A stretch of DNA of 64,000 nucleotides from Sternotherus odoratus (Eukaryota > Chordata > Testudines > Kinosternidae), in assembly GCA_032164245.1 (NCBI GenBank), contig JAVMKO010000020.1, positions 5,173,206 through 5,237,205 on the forward strand, written 5' to 3'. The notes under the pieces are model-generated. The model saw only the letters and a list, made by a program, of their open reading frames with translations. It had not been told where the DNA came from and did not search any database. Positions 11,001-20,500 of this stretch are shown here, one piece after another (position 1 is the stretch's first letter; the number at the start of each line of letters is the position of its first letter). The position numbers and the translations under genes were made by a program.

Positions 11001-14000
11001 GAATAGCTCTTTCCAGCACAGAGCACCCTCTGCAGGCCAGCGTCTTGCTGTCCGCTGGCCCTGTGTCCCTCCCGGATCCTGGTGCCATCTTACCTGGGGT
11101 GCTGCCCCCTGGCAGTACCCTCACACTCTGGGGGTCTCCCCTCCCAACCCTCTTTTTCCCACCTTGCCTCAGTCTGGGCTATTGTCAGTCATCATCAAGC
11201 CCCTGCTCCCTAGGGCAGATTGCAGTGTAATAACCGGTCATCACAGGCAAGGGGTTTTTGGGCCAGCTGCCTTTGCCTAACCCCCAGTACCTTTTTAGGC
11301 CTGCAGCCTGGGAGGTCGCCAGGCCTGAGTTCCCCAGCTCAGCCTGCCTCTTCCCCAGCCCTGCTCTACCCTCAGTACCCTGTCATGCAGGCAGCCAGGC
11401 CCTGCCCTCTCCCAGCCTGGAGAAACTACCTGAGCTCCTGGCTATAGCCTTTCTATACAGGCCAGCTATGCCTGCTTGCCCCCAGCCACAGCCCTCAGAA
11501 GGCTGTTTTGACCCCTTCAGGGTTGGAGCGGGTAACCACCCTGCTTGTATTTGAACCAACTATGGAAACCCTGTCAATTCATATGGCTGTAGGGCTAATA
11601 CAGCCACTTGAGAATGCAACAGAAAGTTACACATGTGAATATCTGGTAGTTGGGTTACATGGGGTAGCCTCAAGTTTCCCATAATGCTTTAGAAGGGGCT
11701 CATGGTTTTCTGCTAGCTGGGGATGTGTGGAAGACAGTGCAGTGTAAGGCAGTAGAGGCTAAAGTGATCATTCTCCGCTAATTACATTTTCTTCAGCTGA
11801 TTAAATGGAGTTGGCTGGACCGTAATGTTCAAACACTTTTTTTCAGAGCACATTGATGAGCGGAAGATCTGCAATGCTGTGATCCCAGAGAAAGATGTCG
11901 ATGGCTTTCACGTGGTGAATGTGGGGCGCATGTGCCTGGACCAATATTCAATGCTGCCAGCTACGCCGTGGGGGGTGTGGGAAATCATCAAGAGAACTGG
12001 TAGGGGTCATAAGAAGCAACATTTTAAGTGCTGTTCATCTCCGTTGCAGTCTAAAGTTGAGTGAGTTTTATCCTTTCGTCCAATCCCATAGGAATCCCAA
12101 CCCTGGGGAAGAATGTCGTCGTGGCTGGCAGATCAAAGAACGTTGGAATGCCCATTGCGATGTTGCTGCATACCGACGGCAGACATGAGCGCCCAGGAGG
12201 TAACAGCTCCCCCCACGTTGTATTGTGTTCTTGTTGAAGTTTGCAGGGTAGTCAGGAGTGCTGTGCATGTAATACTGATCAAGTTTCCTGATTACTGCTC
12301 ATCGTTGTAGTAAGGATGTGGTACGTGGTACGTACTGTAGGCCATGCCAATCTGTGGCTAAAGATCTCATGGCACTGGTAAGGTTAAACACATTAACTGC
12401 ATTGTCCTTGAGTGAATACGTAGCGCACACAAGTGATTTTCCCCTCCCGTCAGTAGTTCAGTAAGAGGACCTCATCCCCAGCCCACTTAGCAACAGGGGA
12501 AAAGCAATGGGGGTGATCCACGCACTGAACGCATGATCTTTGCAGATTGTAAATCAGTGGGGGATCCTTCAGAGTGAAAAGCTAGAAGTTTTCATGTCAA
12601 AACCTGAGTCAATACTCATCATGACCCATCTTGCAGGTGATGCAACAGTAACAATATCGCATCGCTACACGCCTAAGGAACAGCTCAAGCAACACACGAT
12701 TCTGGCTGATATTGTGGTAGCAGCTGCAGGTAAGACCGTTCAACTCTTTGTACGAAAGGCAAGATTCCCACAAGGCAGAAACTTGCTGTAAGGATGTCCT
12801 GAGGCTGCCTTCAGGTCTTGGTGCAGTGTCCTGATGCTGGACTCTATGCTGCTGCGAGGAGCAGGCAGAGGGATTGTTTGAGGGACTCCAGCTGACTGCT
12901 GGCTTGAGTTGCAGTCATTTGGGAACCCCCTTCTGATCTTCTATATAACAGAGCTGCTGCAGCCAACCCAGGTTAATTTTTCAGTGAAGGTGGAAGAATC
13001 ATTCTCCGATAAATGACTTGCCTGTTCCCAGTTCTGAGTAAAAGGGCAGCACAATCATCTTGAGAAATTGTATTGGAAATCCTTAAGGCTAGGGACCCGT
13101 TTTACTATAGCAAGTGAGTGGTTGATGCTGGAGAGTCAGGTTGAGCTGCAATGCTAACGTTCTGTGATGCATCATGGAGTAGCTTATGCCATCTGGTTAG
13201 ATCCAGGAATCGCTCGGATTGTGGGTCCTGTGTTCTATTCATCTCGTCGTCTTTGTCTAGTGCAGTCATGAACAGTACATGTGCAGAGGCGCTTCGATTG
13301 GTCTCTGCTTAGCCATGGAACCATGCATGTGGTGGCAGCCCACTCTAAGTGTGGGGCCATCAGCGAAACTTTGGCCTGGGTGCGTGGGAGCCATGAGGAC
13401 ACTGGATGAGGGGGAAAGGGTTGAGTGAGCAAAAAAAATCCCAACAGAATGAATATAGTGTAAAGAGGCTAGTGAAGGGACTGAAAAAGGTGGTGATTGT
13501 GCTGAAGGCAGGAGTACACAACACTGACCGTGGAAACCTGTCCTTGCAACAAAGCTCAATGCCAACTCTGTCCACTATTTATTCAACTGACACCATCATA
13601 GGACCTACCGTATTTTTCGCCATATAAGACGCTCTGGCATATAAGACGCACCTAATTTTAAAGGAGGAAAATCTAGAAAAAAAAGATTCTGAACCAAATA
13701 CTGTAGTAAAATATTTTATATCAACTGTATAAAGTTAACAGCAGTTTAAGAACAATTTTATGTCAACAATGTAACATATTAAGAACTATCTTTACTCTCA
13801 TTAACAGTCAGTAAAGTCAGTAAACAGTGAAAGTACTGTATTTTCCGGCATATAAGACGACCGGGTGTATAAGACGACCCCCAACTTTTCCAGTTAAAAT
13901 ATAGAGTTTGGGATATACTCGCCGTATAAGACTACCCCTCTTCCAACGCGCACCAAATAAAAATTAAAAAAACTCCAGCCTCCACTTCCTAAATCACCCC

Positions 14001-17000
14001 ACCAAAAATCTCCACCCACCTCACCCCCTAACTCACTCCAGTCCACGGCCCCAAATCCCCTGCCCCACCCCACCTCCAATCTCCACCCCCGCAACCCTTT
14101 AACTCACCCCACATCTCAAATCTCCTGCCCCAACCCCACTCACTCCACTCAAACCTCCCCCCAACTCACCCCAAGGGAGGTCGCACTGGGGGGTGCCCCA
14201 GGGCTATGAGGGAGTCACTCTGGGGGTGCCCCTCCCCTAACTCGCCCCCCGGCTGCCGCCGCCTCCAACTCAGTGCCTAAGAGCCATAGTTACTAAGTGA
14301 TAAACATCATCGGGTCCAGATGCAGAAACAGCCAATCTGGGGCTGACATGTAGATGTACTTAGAAAGAGGCAGCAACAGGCTGCTGCAGTGAGTACAAAC
14401 ACACACGCACACTGTCTAGCAAACACATGGCACACGCACACATTGTATTTCTCTGAGCCCAGACTGGAGCCCTTAATTACAGGACAAGACCAAATAGTGC
14501 TGAGAACATAGGTGCTAATGTATGTAACTCTGCAGAGCTGCACACACCACACATACTGGACAGGCTAAGCAGCCACCTGAAACTCCCCTAGTACCAGTAA
14601 CACCAATGTCAGATCAGAAAGCCTACTTGAACCAGGAGAGCTGCCATGGCGAGGGGAGCCGGTGAAAGGCAGCGCGGGGGAGCCGCAGCCCCAGGGACAA
14701 TTGGTGACGAGGGGCGCCGGGTGAGGAGGGACGGGGGAAGCGGTGCTGACGGGGGGGGGGGGCACAGCGGGGTCTGGTGACAGGGAAGCGAGGGGAGCCG
14801 CAGCCCCAGGGACATTTGGTGACAAGGGGCGGCTGGGTGAGGGGGGCGCCGCGGGGGCAGTTACCGGACTCACGAGGCTCAAAAAATTGGCGCAGCCGCG
14901 TGGGTCGCTGCGCCGCGCCCCGGCCGGGCTGCGGGCGCCTCACGTACAGCCGGGACTAGCCAGGCGCTCCCCTCCGTGTCCCTGGTGTCATTCGCCTCGC
15001 CCCACCCCCACCCCCGCGCTGAGTCCTATAAGACTACATCCGGCGTATAAGACGACCCCCGAATTTTGAGAAGATTTTCTGGGGTTAAAAAGTCGTCTTA
15101 TACGCCAGAAAATACGGTAATCACGTCAGCCACAACATCAGAGGCTCATTCCTGTGCACATTTACCAATGTGATATATGCCATCATGTGCCAGCAATGCC
15201 CCTCTGCATTGTACATTGGCCAAACCGGCCAGTCTCTACGCAAAAGAATAAATGGACAGAAATCGGACATCAGGAATCCTAACATTCAAAAACCAGTCGG
15301 AGAACACTTCAGTCTCCCTGGGCACTCAATAACAGACTCGAAGGTGACCATTTTAAAACCGAAAAACTTCAAAAACAGACTTCAACAAGAAGCTTCTGAA
15401 CTGGAATTAATTTGCAAATTTGACACTATCAAATTAGGGTTAAACAGAGACTGGAAATGGCTGGGTCATTGAATCTATTTCCATGTTAAGAATCCTCACA
15501 CCTTGTCAACTGTCTGATATAGACCATCTTGATTATCACTACAAAAAGGTTTTTTTTCTCCTGCAGATAATAGCTCATTTAAATTAAACAGCCTCTTAGA
15601 ATTGGTATGGCAACTTCCACCTTTTCATGTTTTTGTGTGTGTAATGTATCTATATCTATATATCTTCCTTCTCTGTGTTCCATTTTATGCATCCAATGAA
15701 GTGGGCAATAGCCTAGGAAAGCTTATGCTGAAATAAATTGGTTAGTCCCTAAGGTGCCACAATTACTCCTAGTTTATTTGAAGACGCACACATTTTGAAT
15801 GTGGATCTGTAATGTCACATCAGGAAAAACACAGGCAGTGTAGAGGTCATTCAATGGCAGTCACTAAAGAATTAACTACTACTTCTTAGGGATACTTGTG
15901 ACTTTTGAGTTACATAAATTTGTAGCTGGCCATCCTAAACGTGTCTGGTAGAACTTGATAAGCACTGTCCCACCCCAACGGCTGCTATTTAGTCACATTT
16001 CTGGCACTGATAGCTACGGACTCTACATGATCTTGCAGAACGGCCTGGTGTCACTAAAACAGAATTTCCCCCATAATTTCGCTTCTTCCCCTTGATAGTG
16101 TTCTTGCAATACATTCATGTGATGACTTTGGCACACTCCTGTACAAATACAAGGCAGACATGTACCACTACAGAAGAACTGGTTATGCAATCTTAATTGA
16201 AATTGAGTTCTTGGAAGTGCTTAATTTTTTTGAAAATAAAATATTTTGGTTCTAAGCTACTTGACAGATCTTTTTGGAGTAAATTTAACTTTTTCCTACT
16301 ATTTACACTTTTTCCTCTTGAAAATTATTTATCCCCAGTTCTGTAAACTTGGACATAATAAGGGACTTGAAAACAAATCAAGGTGTTGATCATTAAGCCA
16401 TACAATAGAGTAAAATAACAAGCTAGCCTCTAAAATGTTTTTGATGGTAATTCATGATGGCTTGGATGGACATACTTACATTTTAGTTTTGAAAATCTGC
16501 TTTTCTCTCTCTTTGCAGTGGGCTTATTGTCTAGTTTTACAGTTGTGAATTTTATTCAGTAGAACTCAACGTGATGTAATTGGTTGGTGGTTTTTAAATT
16601 TTAGGTATTCCTAATCTGATCACAGCTGATATGATTAAAGAAGGCGCAGCAGTTATTGATGTTGGGATAAACAGAGTGAAGGATCCTGTTACGGCCAAGT
16701 CAAAACTAGTTGGAGATGTGGATTTTGAAGGTACAGCGACTGTTTTTTGTATAATTTTAAGAGCATTACATGCCTTGAGTGTTTAGAAGGGCCGAGAAAC
16801 CCCACTTCTATGACTGAACTGATTTAGACTGACATTGAGAAGTTCTCTTTCCTACATTCTAGGGCAGATCATGAATCTGATCTTCTACCATGCTTTGGGA
16901 ACAGGGCTTCCTGTTACACCATGGTTAAACCATGGACATGCCATAAACATCTGCAGTTTTCAGTCACTTGATCTAACTCCATTTTCACAGCTGCACTTAG

Positions 17001-17547
17001 AAACCTTTCTCCTAATGTTTCACCTGATGGCATGCAGGATTGGCACCTTCCGATGACTTGCTGTGTTTAGACACCTTATTACATTCTTTGATCATGCGAC
17101 CAAAACTATCTTTTGAAGAGTTGTATATAATAGGTTTAGGTATTAATGTTTAATGCTGCCAGTGACCCTGTCCCAGAGAAGGCACGAGACAGCACAGACT
17201 GTTTAAACTCCTCTTAGACTTTTACAGACTGTCTTTGCTGGTTTTGAATTACTCTGCTGACTTTCGGGCCTAGTTCAGGAATAACCAGATTACACATTAA
17301 GACGTTTGCATTTTTCACATGACTTATTAGTCACATGTCTTAATAGGACAAAGGTTTTGAAAACCTGTGTGGGCCACCATTCTTAATTCTAACTTTCCTT
17401 CCTCCAGGAGTAAAGAAGAAAGCCAGTTACATCACTCCAGTTCCTGGTGGAGTTGGGCCCATGACAGTTGCTATGCTGATGAAGAACACAATTATTGCAG
17501 CAAAGAAAATGCTGAAATCTAAAGACCTTGAAGCTTTAACTGTTTAA
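1919..17547 (+). CDS. MTHFD2: MTHFD2, mitochondrial methylenetetrahydrofolate dehydrogenase/cyclohydrolase (8 coding exons)
   Basis: Bifunctional enzyme of mitochondrial one-carbon metabolism: NAD(P)-dependent oxidation of 5,10-methylene-THF, then hydrolysis to 10-formyl-THF. Exons joined by me: 1919-2037, 9636-9820, 10278-10400, 11847-11999, 12092-12199, 12637-12729, 16605-16730, 17408-17547. All introns are GT/AG, and the exons join in one frame to 348 residues plus TAA. An Arg-rich, acid-poor N-terminus (residues 1-39) fits a mitochondrial presequence. Family motifs seen: SYVLNK with the active-site-type Tyr90/Lys94; [11 protein letters not shown] (132-142); KDVDGFH; the nucleotide-binding loop AGRSKNVG (205-212); and PGGVGPMT (315-322). 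Human MTHFD2, from memory, is 350 residues; here the leader is about 6 longer and the C-terminal tail about 8 shorter. MTHFD2L was considered, but the close match to MTHFD2 along its length and the neighbour SLC4A5 favour MTHFD2. Confidence 0.96.
2041..2870. repeat. G-rich minisatellite at the start of MTHFD2 intron 1
   Basis: About eight tandem units of roughly 80-87 bp lie immediately 3' of exon 1. Each contains GTTGGGAGATCCCCTTTTCT, a G-run, CCTGGGGAGGAGGGGGGAGT and CCCCTTTGTGGG. Each unit is itself two related half-units of about 40 bp. Unit starts (GGGAGATCC or GGGAGATGCC) recur near 2155, 2240, 2328, 2415, 2501, 2587, 2671 and 2751. The + strand is almost free of C outside short CCCC blocks and carries many G-runs of 6-12. 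Long open frames through it on both strands are repeat artefacts. Confidence 0.95.
3945..4575 (-). repeat. Interspersed repeat, copy 1 (possible LTR), MTHFD2 intron 1
   Basis: About 630 bp similar throughout to 10955-11545. Shared blocks include GACTCACCCCTG, GGATCCTGGTGCC, CATCAAGCCCCTGCTC, GGCAGCCAGGCCCTGC and GGTTGGAGC-GGTAACCACCCTG. On the minus strand it carries CTTATAAAAGG, a TATA-like box, so a minus-oriented LTR is possible. Clean TG...CA ends and a target duplication were not found. Confidence 0.7.
5697..6015 (-). mobile_element. CR1-family LINE 3' fragment
   Basis: It begins ATAAGAACGGCCATACTGGG and continues TCAGACCAAA. This is the reverse complement of the 3' terminus of a CR1-type LINE common in turtles and crocodilians. 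On the minus strand its body resembles the tail of the CR1 reading frame (a degraded 'WNSLPE' segment near 5950). It is 5'-truncated and lies in MTHFD2 intron 1. Confidence 0.8.
6385..6532. mobile_element. Short hAT-type MITE with 8-bp target duplication
   Basis: The inverted ends CAGGGCCGGC and GCCGGCCCTG bound 148 bp of GC-rich sequence. The flanks are GTAACAAA (6377-6384) and GTAACAAT (6533-6540), an 8-bp target duplication with one mismatch, as hAT elements make. T at position 2 and A at position 7 fit the Ac-type hAT target pattern. It has no coding capacity. Confidence 0.82.
7590..8275. mobile_element. Non-autonomous DNA element with imperfect CACCAAATT-type ends, copy 1
   Basis: The left end (GGACCCCACCAATTTTGCATCACGG region) and the right end (GGAGGTGAATTTGGTAG) are imperfect inverted repeats of the family also seen at 23382-23915. 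The inner right part shares GTGAAATTGA(T/C)CA-AATGGA with that copy. The interior is GC-rich (CTGCAGC, GGGTGGG). Ends are approximate and no target duplication is clear. Confidence 0.55.
7611..7748. repeat. 69-bp direct tandem duplication
   Basis: Two copies (7611-7679 and 7680-7748) start TCACGGAC and include GGGAGATAAGCCCTTCTCCG, AAATAGGATG and TTCCTAGGAGCACCCCAGCA. They differ at only a few bases, which suggests a recent duplication inside the older DNA element. Confidence 0.9.
9636..9820 (+). CDS. MTHFD2: MTHFD2 exon 2
   Basis: The acceptor is TTTTTCAG|AAATGATGC and the donor GATGTAG|GTAAGT. It encodes [15 protein letters not shown], then the conserved [19 protein letters not shown]. Tyr90 and Lys94 are the catalytic pair of the dehydrogenase/cyclohydrolase family. 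Phase in 2, phase out 1. Confidence 0.97.
10278..10400 (+). CDS. MTHFD2: MTHFD2 exon 3
   Basis: The acceptor is CCCTATAG|GAATCAGC and the donor TTACCTG|GTGAGT. It encodes [20 protein letters not shown], then [21 protein letters not shown]. The last block is a signature of the THF dehydrogenase/cyclohydrolase family. Phase 1 in, phase 1 out. Confidence 0.97.
10425..10535. mobile_element. Harbinger-like MITE fragment beside exon 3
   Basis: GTCGATTTAGCGGGTCTAGT, then GAAGAC...CTAAATCGACA, closely resembles the inner part of the MITE at 53368-53652 (ATAAATCGATT, GACTCCGG-type blocks). Clear terminal repeats are not visible, so it is annotated as a fragment. Confidence 0.5.
10955..11545 (-). repeat. 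Interspersed repeat, copy 2 (possible LTR), MTHFD2 intron 3
   Basis: Second copy of the repeat at 3945-4575, in the same orientation and co-linear throughout (GACTCACCCCTG at the left, GGTTGGAGCGGGTAACCACC at the right). No target-site duplication was found. The two copies are diverged, so they reflect independent old insertions rather than a recent duplication. Confidence 0.7.
11847..11999 (+). CDS. MTHFD2: MTHFD2 exon 4
   Basis: The acceptor is TTTTTTTCAG|AGCACATT and the donor AGAACTG|GTAGGG. It encodes [12 protein letters not shown], then [14 protein letters not shown] and [18 protein letters not shown]. The KDVDGFH and PATPWG blocks are family hallmarks around the active site. Phase 1 in and out. 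Confidence 0.97.
12092..12199 (+). CDS. MTHFD2: MTHFD2 exon 5
   Basis: It follows intron 4, which is only 92 nt. The acceptor is CCCATAG|GAATCCC and the donor CCAGGAG|GTAACA. It encodes [19 protein letters not shown] and [16 protein letters not shown]. The AGRSKNVG loop binds the pyridine nucleotide; its Arg is one of the residues linked in MTHFD2 to phosphate/Mg2+ and cofactor use (known family biochemistry). Confidence 0.97.
12637..12729 (+). CDS. MTHFD2: MTHFD2 exon 6
   Basis: The acceptor is CTTGCAG|GTGATGC and the donor GCTGCAG|GTAAGA. It encodes [20 protein letters not shown] and [12 protein letters not shown], part of the Rossmann-type nucleotide domain. HRYTPKEQL carries the second Arg implicated in Mg2+/phosphate binding in this enzyme. 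Phase 1 in and out. Confidence 0.97.
13515..13607 (+). mobile_element. Penelope-like retroelement, 5' piece
   Basis: The sequence encodes [13 protein letters not shown], then a degraded STDTIIGP. This reads directly into the GIY-YIG piece at 15118 once the 1.5-kb insert is skipped. The left limit is uncertain, and the frame is broken further upstream. Confidence 0.75.
13608..15117. mobile_element. TA-flanked DNA transposon complex inside the Penelope-like element
   Basis: The outer ends CCGTATTTTTCGCC (13608) and CCAGAAAATACGG (ending 15117) are inverted and flanked by TA on both sides (13606-13607, 15118-15119). Subterminal TATAAGACG repeats (13624, 13642, 13851, 13868, and inverted near 15095) characterise the family. 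A second left end, CTGTATTTTCCGGC, starts after a TA at 13834. The interior is a C-rich/G-poor stretch (13920-14180) followed by a GC-rich block (14640-15010). No transposase is visible. Confidence 0.85.
15118..15780 (+). mobile_element. Penelope-like retroelement, 3' piece with GIY-YIG endonuclease remnant and tail
   Basis: An open frame from about 15120 to 15472 encodes [46 protein letters not shown] and EHFSLPGH. Known features of the Penelope-like EN domain are the IY...YIG core plus the CxxC (CQQC) and HxxxxxH (HFSLPGH) zinc-like pairs; all are visible. The frame ends WKWLGH-stop at 15472. The 3' part (15680-15770) is the family tail: GCATCCAATGAAGTGGGC, AAAGCTTATGCTGAAATAAA and TAAGGTGCCACAA. 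The reverse transcriptase domain is absent, so the copy is dead. Confidence 0.88.
16605..16730 (+). CDS. MTHFD2: MTHFD2 exon 7
   Basis: The acceptor is AATTTTAG|GTATTCC and the donor TTTGAAG|GTACAG. It encodes [20 protein letters not shown], then [20 protein letters not shown] and FEG. The exon lies 3.9 kb after exon 6 because intron 6 carries the Penelope/transposon insertions. Phase 1 in and out. Confidence 0.97.
17408..17547 (+). CDS. MTHFD2: MTHFD2 exon 8 (terminal coding)
   Basis: The acceptor is CTTCCTCCAG|GAGTAAAG. It encodes [20 protein letters not shown], then [16 protein letters not shown] and a short tail [10 protein letters not shown] before TAA at 17545-17547. PGGVGPMT is the folate/cofactor-site signature. 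The tail after AAKK is 12 residues, against about 20 in human as I recall it. Confidence 0.97.
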
Positions 17548-20500
17548 TGGTGGACTTATAACTTTCAGAACAACATTCCGAATCAACTCCCAAAAACAGG
17601 CCGATAGACATGCAATATTTTTATTTATTGTATAGAAGTGAATTCAGTGAGACTGAGATATTTATTTAAAGCATACGTATACAATCTTTTGTATACAAAG
17701 GCTTTAAGCGTCTAAATACCTGGGTCACTCCATCTGTTTAGTTTGTAATGATTCCTCATGAAGTTTTTTTAATATATTTATCTAGTTACATTCTGAGAAG
17801 CCTAAACTTTGCAGGGTGGAGAAAATCAACTGCAAGTGATTTTGATGCCATGATAGTGTTGCTTATACAGGAATTTGTGGTACACCAGACGTGTGAAGCT
17901 AGCTACCTGGAAATCCTATGAAAGATTAATAAGAGTATCCTACAGTGAAAGACTCATGATTTTCAAGGTAAAGTGCTTTCATAGGTCCTGAAATTTGATC
18001 ATATTTACAGGATTGTTAAAATTGTTGGACACTAGGGGGTGCAAAATAGTATATTAGGTGTTGAGCTAAAGTTATTTTTTTACAGAAAAGGTTACATGGA
18101 AAAGCTGTTAAGTCTGGTTTTAAAACCTCAAAGTGTAACTACTTGTTCACATCTTATAAGGTTTTTTCTTTAGCCAAAGAGCAGAGGGGCTGTTGGCTCT
18201 GCATTGGATATGTGATGTTTTCCACTACATTGTGAGGCATGAAAATGCTTAGTGAATAACCCAGGCTAACTTTGATTAAAAAAATTATTGAAAAGCTTGG
18301 TCTCAAAATCATTAGGATGGGTAATAGCCCAGCTGTTACATTCTTGTTCATATAACTTGCCAGTTAAATTCTGATCTGTACAAAGTTGCCTTGGATAACT
18401 TCTAGTTTGGTATTACTCAGAAGCTACTTTTAAACTACTGTTTTGGTGTATCCACTTCCTAAAGAGAGTTAACTTCTCCACACAGCTAACTTATTTCCCC
18501 TTGGTTCTGGTCAGACAGCCATTACACCAAATGGTTTGGTTGTCTATTCTGGACCAGGCTCAATTGCGATTCCTAAACTCACTTCCACTTTTGTCAAAGT
18601 AGCAGACTGCTTTGTGTGGTATGCATTCAGATTTTTTTTTTTTAAAGTGATAGCTTTCAACTTTGTTTCAAAGTACAAGGTCAGCTGTAGTTGGAGCTGC
18701 TGCAGCAGAAGTGAACTGTAGTTTAAATTCATTTCTGCTGCTTATCTATATGAGCATAGCACCAAAATTTGCAGAATAGCTGCTTTAATGCTATCAGTAC
18801 AAAAGGGACTTTTCAAGTTTCTTACCATCTATAGAGGACAGTGGCTTCGTAGTAACTAGGATGAAGATCAGATGTACATTTTTTTCTAGATACTTCCCTC
18901 TACAGTAAGTCATGAGCCTTCCGAGGGAACACAAATGCACTGGAAAGTAGTTTGAAACAAAACCTGCTCCAGCTGCTAAATCTCTAAGAGGAAGAGAGCA
19001 AAACAAAAAAAAAATTGCTTGCTGCCTTACCTGCTGGAGCTGTACATGCCTCCAAGAATTGAAAGCTTGTTTCACTGCAATCTACTCTTCTGCTAGGTCC
19101 AAGAACACCCTTAGTCATATAAATGTTAGCTGGATTTCACCACCTTCTCCGCTAGACTGGTCTTATCAAAAATGTATCCCTCCTGTACAACAACCTGCTG
19201 AGTGAGATCTGGGAAGTTAAGATTCAGATTTGTATCATGACCACAGTACAAAATGAAGAGAATTTAATGAGATTTATTGGATTGTTAACAAAATGTAAAA
19301 TAGCTACTTGTATTTAGTAGCTAAGTAGGCTGCAAGTCTGGTACTCTTCAAATCACTTTGCATATACAAAAAAGTGTAAACAGCCTGTAACATTGAAAAC
19401 TGCATGGATTTAATTAACTGATACTGTACTTTATAGCTTCCTTGATTTAAGTCAAGCATATTCTTGTGCTACATGGAACACTTAGCTGAGTCAAGAAAGC
19501 CTTTTCAATTTGCTTTGCACATTGAAACTGAATGAACATATTGCATAAAGTAGATTAACCTTTTAAAAAGCAATTAAGATTGTAAACCTATCATGCTTTG
19601 GCTACCACGGACAAGACTGATACAAAATAAACTAGAAAATATACAGAACCACCTTCAAGTTCAAACAGTGTTTACCTTAACATGTAAGAATTAAGTGGCT
19701 GTCACTTAATTGTCAACTGGAGTAATACTGTTTTTATTAATCTCACATTCAAAAACAGTCTTGTTGGGTGCTCAAGCTAGAAAACTATAAATAGGAAACT
19801 GAATTCAAGTTTTCTTTTGTTTGACTTCACTTAAATATTTACAAAGAACCAGCATCTGTTTCAGCTTAAAGTTGAAAGTAATTGCAATATTTAACCAGCA
19901 TTCCAGAACCCCTAGTAGAGTGGACTTTGTCAGAAACAGGACTCTTATCCTAAAAAATCTTGAAGCCTACTCTTAAAGATACAAGCAGGTGCAATTTATA
20001 ACCACACTGAGGGCTTTTCTCTTTGCAGTAATTGTAGCTAGCTGATATTTTTTCCATTTCTTTCTGAACTTAGCTTAAATAGCATTTTTTTTCAAAAATA
20101 AAAAAATCAAGTTTTATTCCAAACCCACAAGGCAATTTCTTTGTGTTGCTTTCCTGTCTGAAAGGTGAAACAATGAGTCAGTAGCAACACTTTGCAACAC
20201 TTTCCAAACAGGATCCAGCAGCAGGTTGAACGGCCTAAATAGTAACAGGCCTTGGAGAGCAAACCTACTCACAGCTGAAAGAGAGGTCTAAAAGTCAGTT
20301 CATAAGGGAGCAAAGCAGGCTCATACCATTTGGTAGTTCTGTGCAACAGCCCTGTTTACAACAGGGGCAATTGTAGAGGAAACAAGGGCAGGCAAAAGCA
20401 AGATGCCCTGACTTTAAGGGTTGAGGTTTGTATAAAGATACAAGCTAAAGTGCTGTGATCCAAAGGCTGGTGCAAATACAGACTGAGGTTATTTTGCATT

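Noticed and set aside
13406..13627. 73-codon + strand frame read as a gene
   Set aside because: Its C-terminal part is the Penelope-like fragment, and it stops in the inserted transposon; not a host gene.
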